Shown: positions 9,454-23,137 of the stretch, piece by piece | Numbering within the stretch: the stretch's first letter is position 1 | Layout: each line of letters starts with the position of its first letter | Source: Paraphaeosphaeria minitans | Taxonomy: Eukaryota > Ascomycota > Dothideomycetes > Pleosporales > Didymosphaeriaceae | Length of the DNA stretch: 64,000 nt | NCBI GenBank assembly: GCA_015832175.1 | Contig: WJXW01000017.1 | Span: 1,178,001-1,242,000 of the forward strand | Direction: 5' to 3' | The notes under the pieces: model-generated | What the model saw: only the letters and a program-made list of their open reading frames with translations | The model's database searches: none | Told to the model about the DNA's origin: nothing | Translations under genes and position numbers: made by a program

Positions 9454-12057
9454 TGAGGATGAGGGGGACGGATGAGATATTGCACTGTGCTAGAGTCATT
9501 TCTCCTGTTCCCATATAGACGGCTTGGAATCTTATACGATGCTCTTTTATTTCGATCTTGGTACGAGTATGAGCGTAATGTAAAGCATGGTTGTCTCGAC
9601 ATGTGCAATTTGATAATAAGCCTGCGTTTAGCTTTCCTGAGAACAATAACTACGAAGCTAAGAATATGCAGACTGACATAGAGAACGCTCTCTAGTAAAC
9701 GCCCGGGTCCATAATTCCTTGTGCATATGTCTTAGTTGATGACTCTTCGATCGTACTATAAATCTCTCTTAAGCCGTGATTTTTATCTTGCTACCATGCA
9801 ATTCGCTGCCATTGCATTAAAGGCTCCGCTATCTCATTATTCATATTCCTGCACGTTTTACGATTTTTGTTTGCTATCCTGTCTTGACGTGTATTAAACT
9901 TAGCATGTCGAGTGATTATATTCACGCTAACCGTTTCCCTTACACGTGCGCTTGTCCGACCACATTAAGCTTAAACACTCTCCCAAACGATAACTCACAC
10001 TGCGAATAGCGTCCATTGAATTAGATGGTAGCTTCCGCTAATCTGGCAAGGACTTATCCCCAGCTTCACGCAATGTCTGACCCAAGCCAGAGCTTTCTTA
10101 CTTCAACTTCACCTCTCCCACTCGGGACTAACTGGGGCTCTTGGCCCCCACTAGAAAGGCGGTGTGAGCTTCGCTAACTTTAGAAAAGGAGGAATCTCAC
10201 CTTCTCCCAACATGTTCTCTTTCCGAGACTGCAAAATTTGTACTGGCAAACCGAGCGGCTGTAAGCAGAGATGTTTAGAATCGAGGACGGAGAAGGAAAC
10301 GATTGGAGGTATGTATAATGCACGAGAAGAGGCGCCATTACCTTAGTAGGAGGAAGAGGAGGAGGGTAAGCGGTACTTTGTTAAATGTTGAATAAGTTTG
10401 TCAAGTGATGATTGTGCAAATAAGTTAAAGGTAGTTATTGTCGTGATACTCTAGAAATGTACAAGCTGTAGGATACGATATTTGATATACGCAAGACTCC
10501 GTTAAGCCACCACACGTTCCAATTTTCCCATGCGTGAGCAACACCACTCTACATTCTATCTAGCCCTCCCACCGTCCACACAAGCCTTGCTCTTCCCATG
10601 AATCTTCACCTCAAACCCACTCTATTCTCACCGTCTCCCCTGCCTCCAGCTCTCCTTCTTCCTTCCACACCCCCCGCATACACCGGGACAAATCTTCTTC
10701 TCCCACAAGCGAGGACATACCCGCAGGTATGGATTGTTGCTCAAAAGCGTTGTGACGCTGCGTAGGCGGTAACTTCGCATATGGAGGAGATGGCATGGGT
10801 GAAAGAGGGTTTCGGTGTGGGTCGGGTGGCAGGTAAAGTCGTAGGTGAGGAGGAGACACATGGTTGTTGGGTAGGTGATCAGACGAGAAGAACCGTGATA
10901 TGTGTCCTTGGAAAGGACTAAGCCGTGAGATGAGGCGTTGTGAGCGCGAGAGCTGGCGATGATGAAGGTGTTGGAAGCCCCCTCCGCAATGGCAAGGAAA
11001 ACTTTGTAGCCCCAAACAACCCAGAGCGAAGTACACATTCACCTTAGGCACCCAAGATACCCATCCCAGGCACCATCAGTACAGGAGTACCTCGACGCCA
11101 ATCACGACGCCGATCTCCTATTGAATCCCTCCGTTGGGTATACACACCATCGTACCCTCCGGGCTCCATCTCTAGCTACCTACGGCACACACCCGCGCCC
11201 GGTCCCGGGGCCAACACCCCATCAATGCGCTCCATTCACCCACCCATCCTCCCGCTCAGTCATCCACCCACCCAACGGCGACGTATCTATCCTATCAGAC
11301 TTAGCAATCAATATCCCCCCGCCATGTCACTCCCGCCCCCGACCTCACCAAACAGCACTAGCCCAACGCGCCGCTGACCAAACATATTCACAACCACTGA
11401 GGCCCCTTTGCCCACCCGCCTATACCCTATGTATACAGCGTACCAACCGCACTCGCCTACCACAGCATCCCCAACCCCTTTCCCGCGGCGTCCGCGCGAT
11501 TGGACTCCGCGTCGGAGATCGCGCGTGCGCTGGCGACACAGCGTTGCACGTCGCGATTGACAGGTTGGGGTGACAAACAGGGCGCGGACGGGACTGTGTG
11601 TGGGACACGGTCTCGCGTGGTGATTGGTGTAGGTGGTAGGGGAGGGGAGAGCGTGTACCCAGAGGTGGGATGGGAAGCAAACTTGGGGTTTGGTAGGGCG
11701 GTTGGGAGATGGTGGTTTGGCGGGTGGATGGGAAAGAAGGGGTTTCGGAGGCGGACGGGGGCGCGATGGAGGGCGGGGGTTCTTGGGGGTTCTTGGTTTG
11801 GGTTGGGCTGGGGTCGTTGTTTGTAGATGCTTCGGGGTGGCTAAGAGGATTTTGGAGACATGCTTTCAACGGAACCTATTGTGGAATATTCAGGAAGGAC
11901 ACGGTGGCTGTGTGGTAGACGAGCGTACCTGCGCTGCAATGATTATCTGATTATGAACTGTGAAGTAGTGTCTCATCGATAACGACAGATGTTGATACTA
12001 CGCATACATTAGGGAGACGAAGAAAATGATGAACTGTTGAACAAACTCCTCGCATTA
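9454..12057. other. Gene-poor region with only weak ORFs
   Basis: 9454-10560 is relatively AT-rich with no coding signal. 10560-11900 is G/C-skewed and low-complexity, producing overlapping Pro- or Gly-rich ORFs on both strands (for example plus 11121-11573 and minus 11420-11869). None shows a recognised domain, so I do not annotate them as genes apart from one weak candidate at 10628-10861. Confidence 0.4.
10628..10861 (-). CDS. Weak candidate: small cysteine-rich ORF
   Basis: 77-residue ORF starting MCLLLTYDFTCHPTHTE and ending in a CPGVCGGCGRKK cluster. The opening MC-x-Y-x-C-H-x-T-H with later Cys pairs resembles small uncharacterised fungal Cys/His proteins that I recall in outline only. 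The ORF extends upstream to 11038 without a better start. Alternatives: noncoding DNA or part of a longer unrecognised gene. Confidence 0.2.
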   Translation of the reverse strand: MCLLLTYDFTCHPTHTETLFHPCHLLHMRSYRLRSVTTLLSNNPYLRVCPRLWEKKICPGVCGGCGRKKESWRQGRR

Positions 12058-12801
12058 TCACCTGTAGCCTCGTGGATGAAACCTGATTCCCCTATATCCA
12101 TAACGACCTTCGTCATAACCGTCTGAATCATAGTCGTAGTCATCCAAGTCACTGTCGTCCTCTTCATCGAGATCACCATAACCATATTCGTCCCAATCAT
12201 CCTCATCGTCGTCCTCATCGTCCTCATCGCCATCATCCCAGCCACGGTAGCCATTATACCACCTGGGTTGTCGGGAGGGGTAATAGCTGTCCTCAAAATC
12301 GCTTTCATCAAAGTCGTCCTCAGATAGATCATCGTCGTAGTATTGATCGCGTCCGTACGGCCGGCGTCGATTTGAATATGGGGAGGGTGAATAGTTGCGA
12401 TACCTGGGCTGGAACTGCTGTCTCGTTCTGCCAAGGCGACCTCCGTAGTTGAAGGGGCGCCAGGAAGGATATCGCGGGTTGGGCCTGGTGAATTGAGTCG
12501 GCCGAGCGGCAAATCGTGGCCGCGAGGTATATGGCCGTTGATTGTACCCGCCGTACCCAGGGTAGCCAGTGTTGCCACCGTAATAGCCACCACCGTAAGC
12601 TGGGCGTCGCATACGAGGTGCCCGAAGCCCTCCCAAACCCCCGCGGCCGAACGTGTTCCAGTAGTTGTTCATGTACATTCCGCCCCCACTACCGCTCATG
12701 GCTTCCCGTTGCCGTGCAAGAAATCTTTGGTACGAATAAGCTTCGTTGCCAAGCGAGTCGCGAGGCTTGCCCCAGCGATTCCTACCCAGAATGAGAGCCA
12801 T
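12058..12801 (-). CDS. Gly/Tyr/Arg-rich protein with acidic tail
   Basis: Not recognised. 247 residues from ATG 12801 (MALILGRNRWGKPRDS); the longer reading from 12894 is less likely because the extension looks like leader sequence. Residues about 45-140 are a low-complexity Gly/Tyr/Arg/Pro region (YGGGYYGGNTGYPGYGG, then repeated RP, RPNPRYP and RYRNY). Residues 155-235 are strongly acidic, with long Asp/Glu runs broken by Tyr. Such basic-aromatic plus acidic architecture suggests an intrinsically disordered, possibly RNA-binding or condensate-forming protein (inference from composition only). No signal peptide or transmembrane segment. Confidence 0.6.
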   Translation of the reverse strand: MALILGRNRWGKPRDSLGNEAYSYQRFLARQREAMSGSGGGMYMNNYWNTFGRGGLGGLRAPRMRRPAYGGGYYGGNTGYPGYGGYNQRPYTSRPRFAARPTQFTRPNPRYPSWRPFNYGGRLGRTRQQFQPRYRNYSPSPYSNRRRPYGRDQYYDDDLSEDDFDESDFEDSYYPSRQPRWYNGYRGWDDGDEDDEDDDEDDWDEYGYGDLDEEDDSDLDDYDYDSDGYDEGRYGYRGIRFHPRGYR

Positions 12802-14261
12802 TTTACGTGGCTGTAGCGGTGATGGTAAACTAGAGCGCGTGAGAGCGTTGGTGTACCGCCTTTTGTTTTCTGGAAAAGGCATACAAAAGGTCACAAATCA
12901 GGAGGATTTGATATGTTCAGGAAATGAGTAGTTTTGGTGGAGGTGTCACTCATTAGGGTTATCAGTGGAATCCGGGACGTCGATGCGAGTGTAGAGGGTG
13001 CGGAAGTTGACGAGGGTCGGTTAATAGGAATAGTGTGAGATTTCTAACGATCGGTGAGTAGAAGACTGCGCAAGTCGAGTGATGATCAAGAGTCTGAGCT
13101 GGGGGGTGAGTGTTACGTCAGTTGCATGGCAGAACACGTCGCGGGGTGAAGCTTCGACATGCCACAGTGCTCTTTATAAACCGTCATTTGAGCTCGCTAG
13201 TCGTAGCATAGTAGAGCCAGCTGCTGACGGAGTTCCTGGTTCAGTGCTACTAGTGTGAGATCGAGCCTGTGGGATCTGATAATGCCATCAACGGGCAACG
13301 CACTGTCTAACGTGTGATCCGCTCCTATTGGCCAGTGGCGTTGAGCAAGTTGAGAGCAAACATTTGGGGTTGGCCAGTGAGACGGAATGCAAACGCGGGT
13401 GGCAAAGGAAGCAAACTTTTCTTCTACGCAGAAGCGAGGTCATGGCGGGAGGAGGGCAAGGCTTGTTGAGGAGAAGTAGGTAGGCGGGGCATATCAGAGA
13501 GGATAGAGCGCATGTGAGCTGGTGCATCAACCAAACTCACGTTCGACACAGAAAGACGCGAGTAGAGATTCTGAGGGTTGGAAAAGAAGGAAAAAAGAAA
13601 AGCAATCTCCACTGAAGTTATACCAGGCTAAGTCGACAGGCTGTTCGAACCTCGACAAGCTTGATAAGGCGGCGACCTCGCGAGTGACGCGAGGGTGGTG
13701 AAGCGTGGAGACTTGAGTGCCACGGACAGCGGCGTAAAGGGGAGGCAGATATACGACGGGCCGAAGTTGTCGCACAATTCATAGTATAGGAGATGGACAG
13801 CTCGATAGAGCAACAATGTCCGATGCAGTGGCATTGCAGAGTGTTGCGATGGGATGCTGCGCGAGGCTCTGGCTAGTCTTGTCGCGTGCACCCTCGGACG
13901 CGTTGAACGACGGGGGGGGGTTGGTTCGGTTTGGCGAAAATTAGAGTCGCGCACGTGACCTCGCCTGTGGAGACGACTTTCAATGTTCTTTTGGGGCGAC
14001 TCCACGACAAGAGCTTCTTCCTTGTGCCTTCGACACAGCTCCCATCCTCTGTACTACACGCACACGCACACGCACACGCACACACAAACGTACACACACA
14101 CCCGCGCGTGGACAACAATACCGCCGTCCTCTCACTTGCACCCCGCTGCAAGCCCGCTACTTCTCCCGTGTCGCACCTGCCTTCCACACGCTCGCCGTAC
14201 TTTCATCTCTCGCCCTTGACCGCGCGCTGCTCGATCGGGACTCCTCTACACCAACTTTGCC
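12802..14261. other. Divergent promoter region upstream of the GYF gene
   Basis: 1.46 kb between the minus-strand Gly/Tyr/Arg-rich gene and the plus-strand GYF gene. No ORF with a coherent domain. It contains a G-run at 13911-13920 and a (CA)n microsatellite at 14056-14101. The last 200 bp are C/T-rich, as expected for a fungal leader. Confidence 0.4.
14056..14101. repeat. (CA)n / (CACACG)n microsatellite
   Basis: Alternating ACACGCACACGCACACGCAC followed by pure CA dinucleotides, 160-200 bp before the GYF gene's start codon, probably in its leader or promoter. Confidence 0.85.
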
Positions 14262-17200
14262 ATGGCACCTGCATCTTTCGCGTCTGCTGCGGCAGGAAAC
14301 CACGCCAGCTCATCGCGAGCAGATTCGGGCGGAGACTGGTAAGTGCACCCGCTCCTCACCCGGTACCTTGCATCCGTACACGACACGCATTTCCACAGCT
14401 ACCACAGACTCGCTACCCCGCAAAAAATACACCATATCACTAGCCAATACTACTATATCCTCGTTCCAATCATGGACGACTTCGTTCTTTCCACCCCATC
14501 TAACGATCCCAGGCCTCGGCGCACGAATGGTGCAACGCAAACATTTCGCCGCCCCTCACATGCACCCACCCTCTCCGGCTCCACAGCGCAGACCTCTTCC
14601 CGAGATGCCAGCGCCGCCCAGAACACATCGGCCTCAAACCCCGGCGTATACGTGCCGCCACACGCTCAGTCCGGTCGCTCTGGCGAAGGCCGGTACCCTC
14701 GAGACCAGATGATCAGCCTGTTCCGGTCGCATCGGGAGTTGGACGAGTTGCGGGATGGCCTCTCGGACCTCTATGTGGGCAACTGGGAACCGAACATCAC
14801 CAATGGGAACTCGGGCTCTAATTGGGGTCGGAAGGATGAGCATGGCCGGGAGGGCCAGGGCGGCGTCGACCTATGCTGGGACAGGGACGGCAACGTTCAA
14901 CCGCTTGGCCTATCCAATTTGACTGAAGACGAGAAAGAGGTATTTGATGTCGCGCCGCTTTTTTGTTGTTCAAGATCTAACATTTGCTTTCTCGCTTAGG
15001 TGTTGAACTCTTCGGTCAACTCGCCGCTGAAACCACCCGCGCAGAACACGAACAAGGACGGCACGCCGAAAGATGGACTGTCCCTGCGCAAAACTAGTAT
15101 TTCGGCAGCTGGACCGTATGGCTTGTCGTCCCCCACCAGTGCTCGGTCAGGCACGCGCCGCCGCGATACGAGTGACGCCTTTCCATTTCCCTCGAATGCG
15201 CTAGCGTCACCGTCGGCATCTAGGTTCGCCAGGGAGGACTCCAGCGCTGTGACGCCCCCGCCGGCTCTGGTGCGACGGCGCACTGACTTCAAGGAATCGG
15301 GCCTATCGACCGAAGAGCGCGACAAGGAGAGGAACGCCGCTGAAAACGCTGGCCCTCTTGGTACTCTGAAGCGCACTGCGACCGGCGGACTCGGTTCTAG
15401 TACTGCTGCGTCTCCGTGGAGTGCTGCGCAAAGCGGTGGCTTTTCACCAATGGGCGCCTTTGGAAGTTTTGTGACCCCGCAAGCTGAGAAGAAGCCTGGA
15501 TTTGGAAGCGTTCGCGGCGAGAGCAGGTTCAGGGGTCTCATGAACAAGGGCAGCCTCGAGGATGTAGGAAAAGGTCCCGCGGAGAAGGCATCTCTTGGAA
15601 ACCTTGGAGCCGTCAACGAGGCCGATCCATCCTGGGCGGATAACCGTTCTAATCGACCCACAAGTCACAACTCTGATCCCTATGCCGAGGATGACCTTCG
15701 TAGTGGAAGTGCAGCTTTGGGGGGTGGACGGGACTTGAGCCCCCCTCGCCAGCAAGGTCAAGGAGCATTTGGTACGCCTCAACGACCAGACCCCCGCGAC
15801 GATACCGGATTATCCCACTTTGGCATGACTGCGGACACGACGGGCCTACGCGACATCTTCCATGGAGCTCATCAGACGCCGCACCACCGCGGCGCGGGAG
15901 ACCGCCATGAGCCCATGAGTCCGACAGACACGAACCCATTCGCGAGCCCGGACCATGTCAGGCACGATCATCATGACGACGCAGACTCGGATGGTTCTGA
16001 ACCACAGAACACGCATTATCCTGGGATGGGTAGCTTTCAGGCGGATCCACAGACTAATCCTGGTGTCCATCAGCACCAATTCGGTGGTCTCGGAGGTCTT
16101 GGAAGAGTGCCGGGGCCTTTTGAGATTGCGGCCAGTGATCGCAGCCAGACTTCGAGCGTAGGACCTTCTCGTGGATTTCCTACGCTTCCAGGACTAGGTG
16201 GTCTACCTGGGCTAGGCGGCGCTTCTGCGTGGTCTACTGGCCAGCAGACCATAGGCACTCCGGTCCAAGAGCGTGGTCTAAGAGGCGGTCTAGATGGTCT
16301 GTTCGGAAACGTAGGAGAGGCGCAGTCCCCCAGCTTAGCAGGGCTTGGCAGCAGCTCACTTTTTGGTGCTGGTCACGGTGGGACGTTCGGTCGCTCGAGC
16401 AGACTCGGCTCCCTTTTTCCTACTGCCATGCAGGAACAAATGCGGACGGGTGACCGACCTCTTGATGACACTTCCAGCCAGGGCGATCGTCAACAAAGCA
16501 TGACGGGGACTTTCGGGCGCGGCGCTTTCGGTGGTCAAGCTCCTGGCAGCATTTTGCCCCCTCGCGATACTGAAAGCCCTTTTCGGGCCGGACGCAACTT
16601 GTTTGAAGATTTCTCAGGAGGCCACCACGAGGAGACAATTGGATCTGGTTTTGGCCAACCTCAACCTTCAGCCGCGGGCCAGAACTCAAATTTGGCTACG
16701 ACCTCTCTGTCGATGGCGGCGCTGAATCAGACGCGCACTGCACAACCCTCGGCACAAACCCCTGGTATCAACAGTCCGGCTTCTAACCTGCCCCCGCCTC
16801 CTCAGCAACGAACGATGGTCATGCCGGACAGGATGCGATGGATCTATCGCGACCCCTCTGGTGGAATCCAAGGCCCTTTTTCAGGACTAGAGATGCACGA
16901 CTGGTATAAAGCTGGGTATTTCTCGCCTGAGCTGTTGGTGAAAAAGCAGGAGGATCCAGATTATGAACCCTTGCTACAGCTTATCCGCCGTATTGGAAAC
17001 TCTAGGGAGCCTTTCCTTGTTCCCCAAATCGGGATACCGCATGGCTCTCCATCATCCACGACGTCAGGAACAACTTGGACCGGAAACGCCCCCGCTGGCC
17101 CTAATGGAGGCGCCCAGCCACCATTTGCAAACTCATTCCCAAGTTTTGGTACCACCCTGACCGCCGAGCAACAAAATGCGCTTGAGCGCCGAAAGCAAGA

Positions 17201-19156
17201 GGAACAATATCTGATGGCACGTCAAAAGGAACATCTTGCCGCACAACAAGCGTTGGCTAAACAGCAGATGGGATTGGGTTCGCACGGCATTCTTCCTCAC
17301 CAGCTTCAACATCATTCCAGTGCCCACAGCCTTCATAGCCAGCCAAGCTATGGTAGCATCACTTCTCCCGGCGGCTATCAACCATCTTCAGGCCAAAGTC
17401 CTCTTCCCGGTGGTCCAGCTGTCCCAGGCCTGCTTGATAACGCTTTCAGGCCGACTCCTGTCCCCGGTCTAGGACCCATCGGACCCAATATCGATTCACT
17501 CGGAAACATTCGAGAGGAAGATCTGCCTTCAGTGATGGATCGACTCAACCTTGGCCGCACTGCTCAGTCGTCATTTGGCGGTGCCCCACCCCAATCTGGA
17601 CAGCAACAGCAAGAATCTAACACACAAGCTCAGCAGGTTGTCCAGATGTTGAATGATCGTGCCCGTCTTCAGCGCGAGCAAGCTGAACACGATGCTCTGC
17701 AGCGACTCGGCCCCAACGAGCAACAAGCTGCTCAGGCATCTGCAGACCGATTGCAGCAATTCCAGGACCTCAGGGTGCAGACTGATCTAGGCCAGCAGAT
17801 TCCCCCGGAGGGCGTGATCGCAAAGCCGAGTGCTTCTGCGATCGGCCAAGATTCACAGCCCGAACATGCTCAAGAAGAGAGGGCATATGCGACCCAAGCA
17901 GAGGAGCCAGTGACCACTCACGCGGAGCCTCTTTCCCTGACAGAGCAAGTGCAAAAAGCAGCTTCAGCCAAGCAAACGCCCCAACCTCAATCGGCCTGGA
18001 ACAAGGTCGAGCCAGCCATCCATCCCTTCCCCCCGCCACCATCCCAGTCGCCGCTGCCTGCACCTGCGGCACAGAGGAAGCCTATTGTCGCTGACTCCCT
18101 CGCGGGCGAGTCGCGATCGCATTCGGAGACACCTTCGGTAGATACTCCCAGCGCCTCAATCGCTCCATGGGCCAAGGAACCGTCAGAGGCGCCTCGTGGT
18201 CCATCGCTGAAGGAGATTCAAGAAGCGGAGGCTAGAAAGGCTGCTGAACGCGAGGCGATTGCCGCAGCAGCTCGTCGTGAAGCATTGGAGAAAGAACTGG
18301 CCGCCCAAGTCCAGGCGTCTACACCTCAACCTGGCCTGCCGTCCAGTTCGACTTGGGCAAGTGGAGCTTCGCCTGTGACGCCAGGAGCTGGAAACGCATC
18401 CGCGTGGGCCAAGCCGCTCCCAGGCAAGGCCCCTGGTCAACCAACTGCTGCGGCGAAGAAGACACTACAGCAAATCCAAAGGGAGGAAGAGGCTCGCAAG
18501 CACAAGGCTGCTAATGCTGCTGCTGCTGCTCAAGCCACTGCAAACGCATTTACGGCTGCTGTTGCCACACAGAGTCTGGCTTCCGGAAAGCGATATGCCG
18601 ACCTTGCCAGCAAGCAATCAGCTGTTCCGCCAGCGCCCGGCGGCGGCGCTTGGACTACCGTTGGCTCCAGTGGTAAGGCGAAGGCCCCTATCGCCTCGCC
18701 CGCTCCTCCGCCTGCCGTTCGATCCGCCAGTAGCAGTGTAGTTCCCGCCATCATCAAGAAGCCTGTTGTGACACGCAGCACTACCAGCCAATCCACCGGA
18801 CAGGTCAATGCCCAAGAGGAATTCAAGAAGTGGGCCATTGCTGAAGTTCGTGGCGATCTCAACAAGAGCATCAATGGTAGGTTATTTATATTGATTATTA
18901 CTGGTGTTCCTAGCTAACGAGAAACAGCCGAGGAGTTCATCGCCTCCCTACTCTCCTTCCCAGCCGAGCTCGAGCTTATCACAGAGTCGGTTCACGCCGC
19001 CACCCATAACATCGATAGCCGCCACTTCGCCGAAGAGTTCCTGCGCCGCCGCAAGCTGGCTGCCGCGGGCATAGTCGACGAGCGCAACACGGCCAGCCCC
19101 TTAGAGAACAAGTCTGGCGGCGGGTGGAGCGAGGTCGCGAAGAAGGGCAACCCGAA

Positions 19157-19189
<33 letters not shown>

Positions 19190-19256
19190 GCAGAGCACGC
19201 TCGACAGTGGTAACTTCAAGGTTGTGGCTGCTAAGAAGAAGGGTGCGAAGCGCTAG
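14262..19256 (+). CDS. GYF-domain protein (Smy2/Syh1/GIGYF family)
   Basis: GYF domains bind proline-rich ligands. In this family they link translation repression, mRNA decay and COPII-related functions (family knowledge). Exons 14262-14338, 14513-14939, 15000-18876 and 18928-19256 give 1,569 residues, all GT-AG. The GYF domain is at about 779-835: W782-x-Y-x-DP, then GPF 793-795, Met800, W803 and GYF 807-809, the complete signature. N-terminal blocks include a VYVPPHAQ motif and a conserved RYPRDQMISLFRS segment; the rest is Gly/Ser/Gln-rich disorder. A Lys/Glu/Ala-rich helix with EIQEAEARKAAEREA and LQQIQREEEARKHK motifs precedes a conserved C-terminal FKKWAIAEVRGDLNKSIN helical region. A poly-Gln run lies near the end (19167-19195). 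The closing KVVAAKKKGAKR is typical of the fungal members. Confidence 0.9.
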
Positions 19257-20190
19257 GTGCCTACGAGTAACCCGGAGGCATCGCATCCGAGGTCGAATGC
19301 AGCGGTGTACCCTCACCTGGGCCCGACGGTGAATCTTGATGAGGTGGATCGGCAGGCTCAGCGGGCCAAGAAGCAGGGGATCAAAGCTTAGGAGCGGCTG
19401 AGGGCGAGGAGTGTTTGGTTGCTCACTGTTTTGCTGAACGTGTCGAAGGGCAAGTGGAACTGGGACGGTTGATGCATGTTTTGCATGTTCTGCTTAGCAG
19501 CAGCAACATCAGCAGCGCACGGTAACGCAACGCAGCGGTTTTACGACTTATCTTGGCCGCTAGAGCATAGTCCATGCGCAATACCATTAACATGCAAGTG
19601 TAAGCACGTGTGCTGTGACCGGGAATGAGGGTTGTGTATACAAGATGATGTGACCATTGCCTTCCTTCCTCCTGCAGAACCCGATGTACCTTGGTTATAC
19701 GCTTTGCAGAACCAGAATCCGTGATCATCATCAACAACATCATGGGGGAATAGCGAGGAGCCAAGGAATGCAAGAGTGCAATGGAAAAGCCGCTATTCAA
19801 ACAGTGTAGGGGAAACCATACACGTGCCACGCGAGCGCCCGAGCAGAAACAAGAAGAGGCGCCGCTACGTATCGTGACCCCAACCCAACCAAAACGCCAG
19901 AAGCGGTGCCCGAGCCGACCCATCTCCACGCAGGCCTGTTCCATGCACACGTCCATGTATTCCTCCAAGCCGGGCAGAGCGCACGAACCACTGCTCACTC
20001 GGTGCGGCGACTCCGCCGCAGACGATGAAGCATCACCCCGACGCCGTCCAAGATCTCGCTCGCCGTCCTGCTCCGCCGGCGGATCCGCGCTCTATGACTG
20101 CCATGGCTGCGTCGTGCTATGGTACATTGGATCAGCTAAAAATCGATCAAATCAAGTAGTTGACATGCGTGAGCGGCGGGTGGATGCATT
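19257..20190. other. Convergent 3' region between GYF and RING genes
   Basis: About 930 bp between two stop codons in tail-to-tail genes, expected to hold both 3' UTRs. ORFs here on both strands (for example minus 19423-19998) have no domain or coherent composition. Confidence 0.45.
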
Positions 20191-21700
20191 TCAGGGCCAC
20201 CAACCCCTCCGTTCGGGAGCATTTGCGTGGTTATTCGCCGGAGCAGCGTCGTGCGCGCTCGAGCGGGCCTGCTGTGCACTCGAACTCGTGTCCTGCGCGG
20301 GCCCTGGTGGTGAGCTTCCCGGGACGACGAATGGGTTGCTCGAGGTGCCCTCGCCCGCAACGCCGAATGCGCCGGGCATGTTGGTGGTGGGGTCGGCGCT
20401 CGAGGTAGCTGCGGGTGCGCCTGCTGACGTGTCTTTGGGGGCGTCGCCGTCTGTCTTGGTGATGCCTTTGCGGCAGTGGGGACAGGTATCGTGCTCCTTG
20501 AGCCACGCGGAGACGCACTGGTGGTGGAACCAGTGCTTGCAGGGAAGCTCTGTGACCTCCTCTTCCGGCGCAACGGCGTCCATGCAAATACTACAGTCGG
20601 CGTTTCCGTCGTCGCCGAGCATGTCCCGCGTGATTTTCTTGCGGTGGAGGGCATCGATGTCGGCTTGGGACGCGGGGCCAGGGGCGTTGCTGGTGGCGGT
20701 TTGCTCCATGAGCTGGGAGACGATGCGGTCCATGGCCTCTTGCGAGGTCACGAAGTCTCCGTGTTGACCGCTGCTGAGGGCTGCGAAGAGACCCATGAAG
20801 GGGTCCATGGGTCTGCCGCCGAAGGTTTGTCCGGGAGGTCCGCCGGGGGCGGCACCTGGAGGGAACATGTTCGCTGTGTTTGGGTCTCCGAATGCTGCGA
20901 ACAGTTCAGAGAGGACGCTGCACTTGTTAGCGAGCATTTTACAATACGTTTACCATTCATCTTACTTGTTGAGGCCGTCTACTGGCTCCAGACGAGGGCC
21001 TGGATTGTCGCCATCGCGAGGGTGAAGATGCGCACCAGACGAGTACGCGAATCGGTGTACATGCGGAGCGTCGTCGGGGCCAGACCGTGGTGCTGAACCG
21101 CCCTGTCCATCGCCTGCCTCTGCCTGCTGCTGCCGCAACATGCCCGCATTGGTGATCAAGTTTGAGAGGAACGAGGTGATGCCACCCACGGGATTGGCGC
21201 CGTTGCCGGCCTGCGCAGACGCAGGTCCCGGGTACGGGATGGTCTGATGTATTGTGGCAGAGAAGTGGTATCTCCCCGGACCGGTGTTTTGTATCCGTGT
21301 GTTTTGAAACTGTGGCATTTGGCTGATATCTGCCTCCTCCGGATCGTCGTCATCAGCGGCCCGGAAAGGGTTGTGGTCGCGGAGCACACCGTGAGGGCCG
21401 GCTTCTTCGAGTGCAGGCAGGGAGTCATCGTCGTCGTCGTCGTAGTCGAAACCAGGACCATGTCCATACATGTCGTTGTCGCGCGGGTCGTTTCCGTCTT
21501 CTATCTACAACCCAGCATTAGCATCCCCGCAGGGAAGGCTGTGGGACGCCCGAGGGTGCACCCACGACTTCGGTAAACTCGGACCCGCATTCTGGGCAGA
21601 TTATGCCTCGCTCGTCGCGATACCATTCATCATGGCATTCGTGGCAAAACATCATCTCTCGCTGGCCGGGGCTTGGCCGGGCTGGTGTTGACTCGCTCAT
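20191..21700 (-). CDS. RING-H2 E3 ubiquitin ligase (RNF115/RNF126-like)
   Basis: Probable E3 ubiquitin ligase. Three exons, 21700-21566, 21504-20966 and 20917-20191, give 466 residues with GT-AG introns of 61 and 48 bp. The N-terminal zinc ribbon CHECHDEWYRD...CPECGSEF (residues 19-41) is the BCA2/RNF126-type ubiquitin-binding finger, split from the rest by intron 1. An acidic, disordered middle follows. The RING-H2 finger starts near residue 334 (CSICMD...LPCKHWFHHQCVSAWL...CPHC) with the C-x2-C, C-x-H-x2-H-x2-C, C-x2-C order. A Ser/Ala/Pro-rich tail ends the protein. The zinc-ribbon plus RING-H2 order supports an RNF115/126-type protein; the substrate is unknown. Confidence 0.9.
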
Positions 21701-22571
21701 GGTGGCGGGGTATGTTTTGCGGGAGCGGGGGAAAGTGCGTCGAGGAGAATAGGTCCTAGGTTGTGTCTAGTTTGTGTGAGCATCTAGCAGGCGAGGGCAA
21801 GGTGGGAAGGGTGCTGTGTGCTCACGTGTGGAGTGCAGCGAGGGAAGCTGCTGATGAGCTGCGCAGGGTAGCCGTATCGTCATGCGCCTGCGTGGAGCGT
21901 CTGGGAGGGCCGTGGCTTGGTGCAGCCGCAGGGACACGCGCGAATTGCACGTCACGGCAGAAATGTCGCGTGGATCCGGAATGAAAAGGGGGGCTCGTGA
22001 GAAGCTGCGGGCGACTTTTTGTGCCAGGAACCTTGAATGCTGAGGTCGGCCAGTGACCTTGTCTGAGAGCCGATGGATCAACGTTTCGGCAAAGGGTCCG
22101 CCGATGGTCCCGCAACGCGCCTCTCTCCAAGATTGTCAGGATTGCGCACGCAGATTCCGAGCAGGTGAAGAAAGGGTCTAAGGGTTGCAGGGCGTGCTTT
22201 GTGTTGCTTTGTCGGTCGTCCCAGGCGCGATTGCCGCTCTGACGTCGATTGTTCAACACGCTGTCTGGCGCGTCTTCTACCAACTTCCATGACCTTCTGC
22301 TCTGCATTCTCGCACAGTTGTACCTATGGTTCAATTGTGGAACGGAAGCGCGCTTCGGCCCAGGCAACTTCCCACGACATTTGTGCGTTTATCCATGTGC
22401 TCTCCTGTAAAGTCGAGAGAATGTGATTATTACTGGCCCATATGCACTAACCACCCGACCTGATATAATCGTACAATCCTAAGCCGAGCTAGGAACTTTA
22501 ACGCCTATGCAGATCTGGCAAGCGGTATCGCAGCTTCCATTACCCCTCCTGTATTGTTGTCTCCCGCATGT
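21701..22571. other. Spacer between RING gene promoter and FIS1 3' end
   Basis: 870 bp without a supportable gene. A 181-residue minus-strand ORF (21822-22367) has no domain and lies in the presumed promoter of the RING gene. Confidence 0.4.

Positions 22572-23137
<566 letters not shown>

Noticed and set aside
11121..11869. Pro- or Gly-rich ORFs of about 150 residues on both strands
   Set aside because: Low-complexity, strand-symmetric, no domain, no convincing start or splice context.
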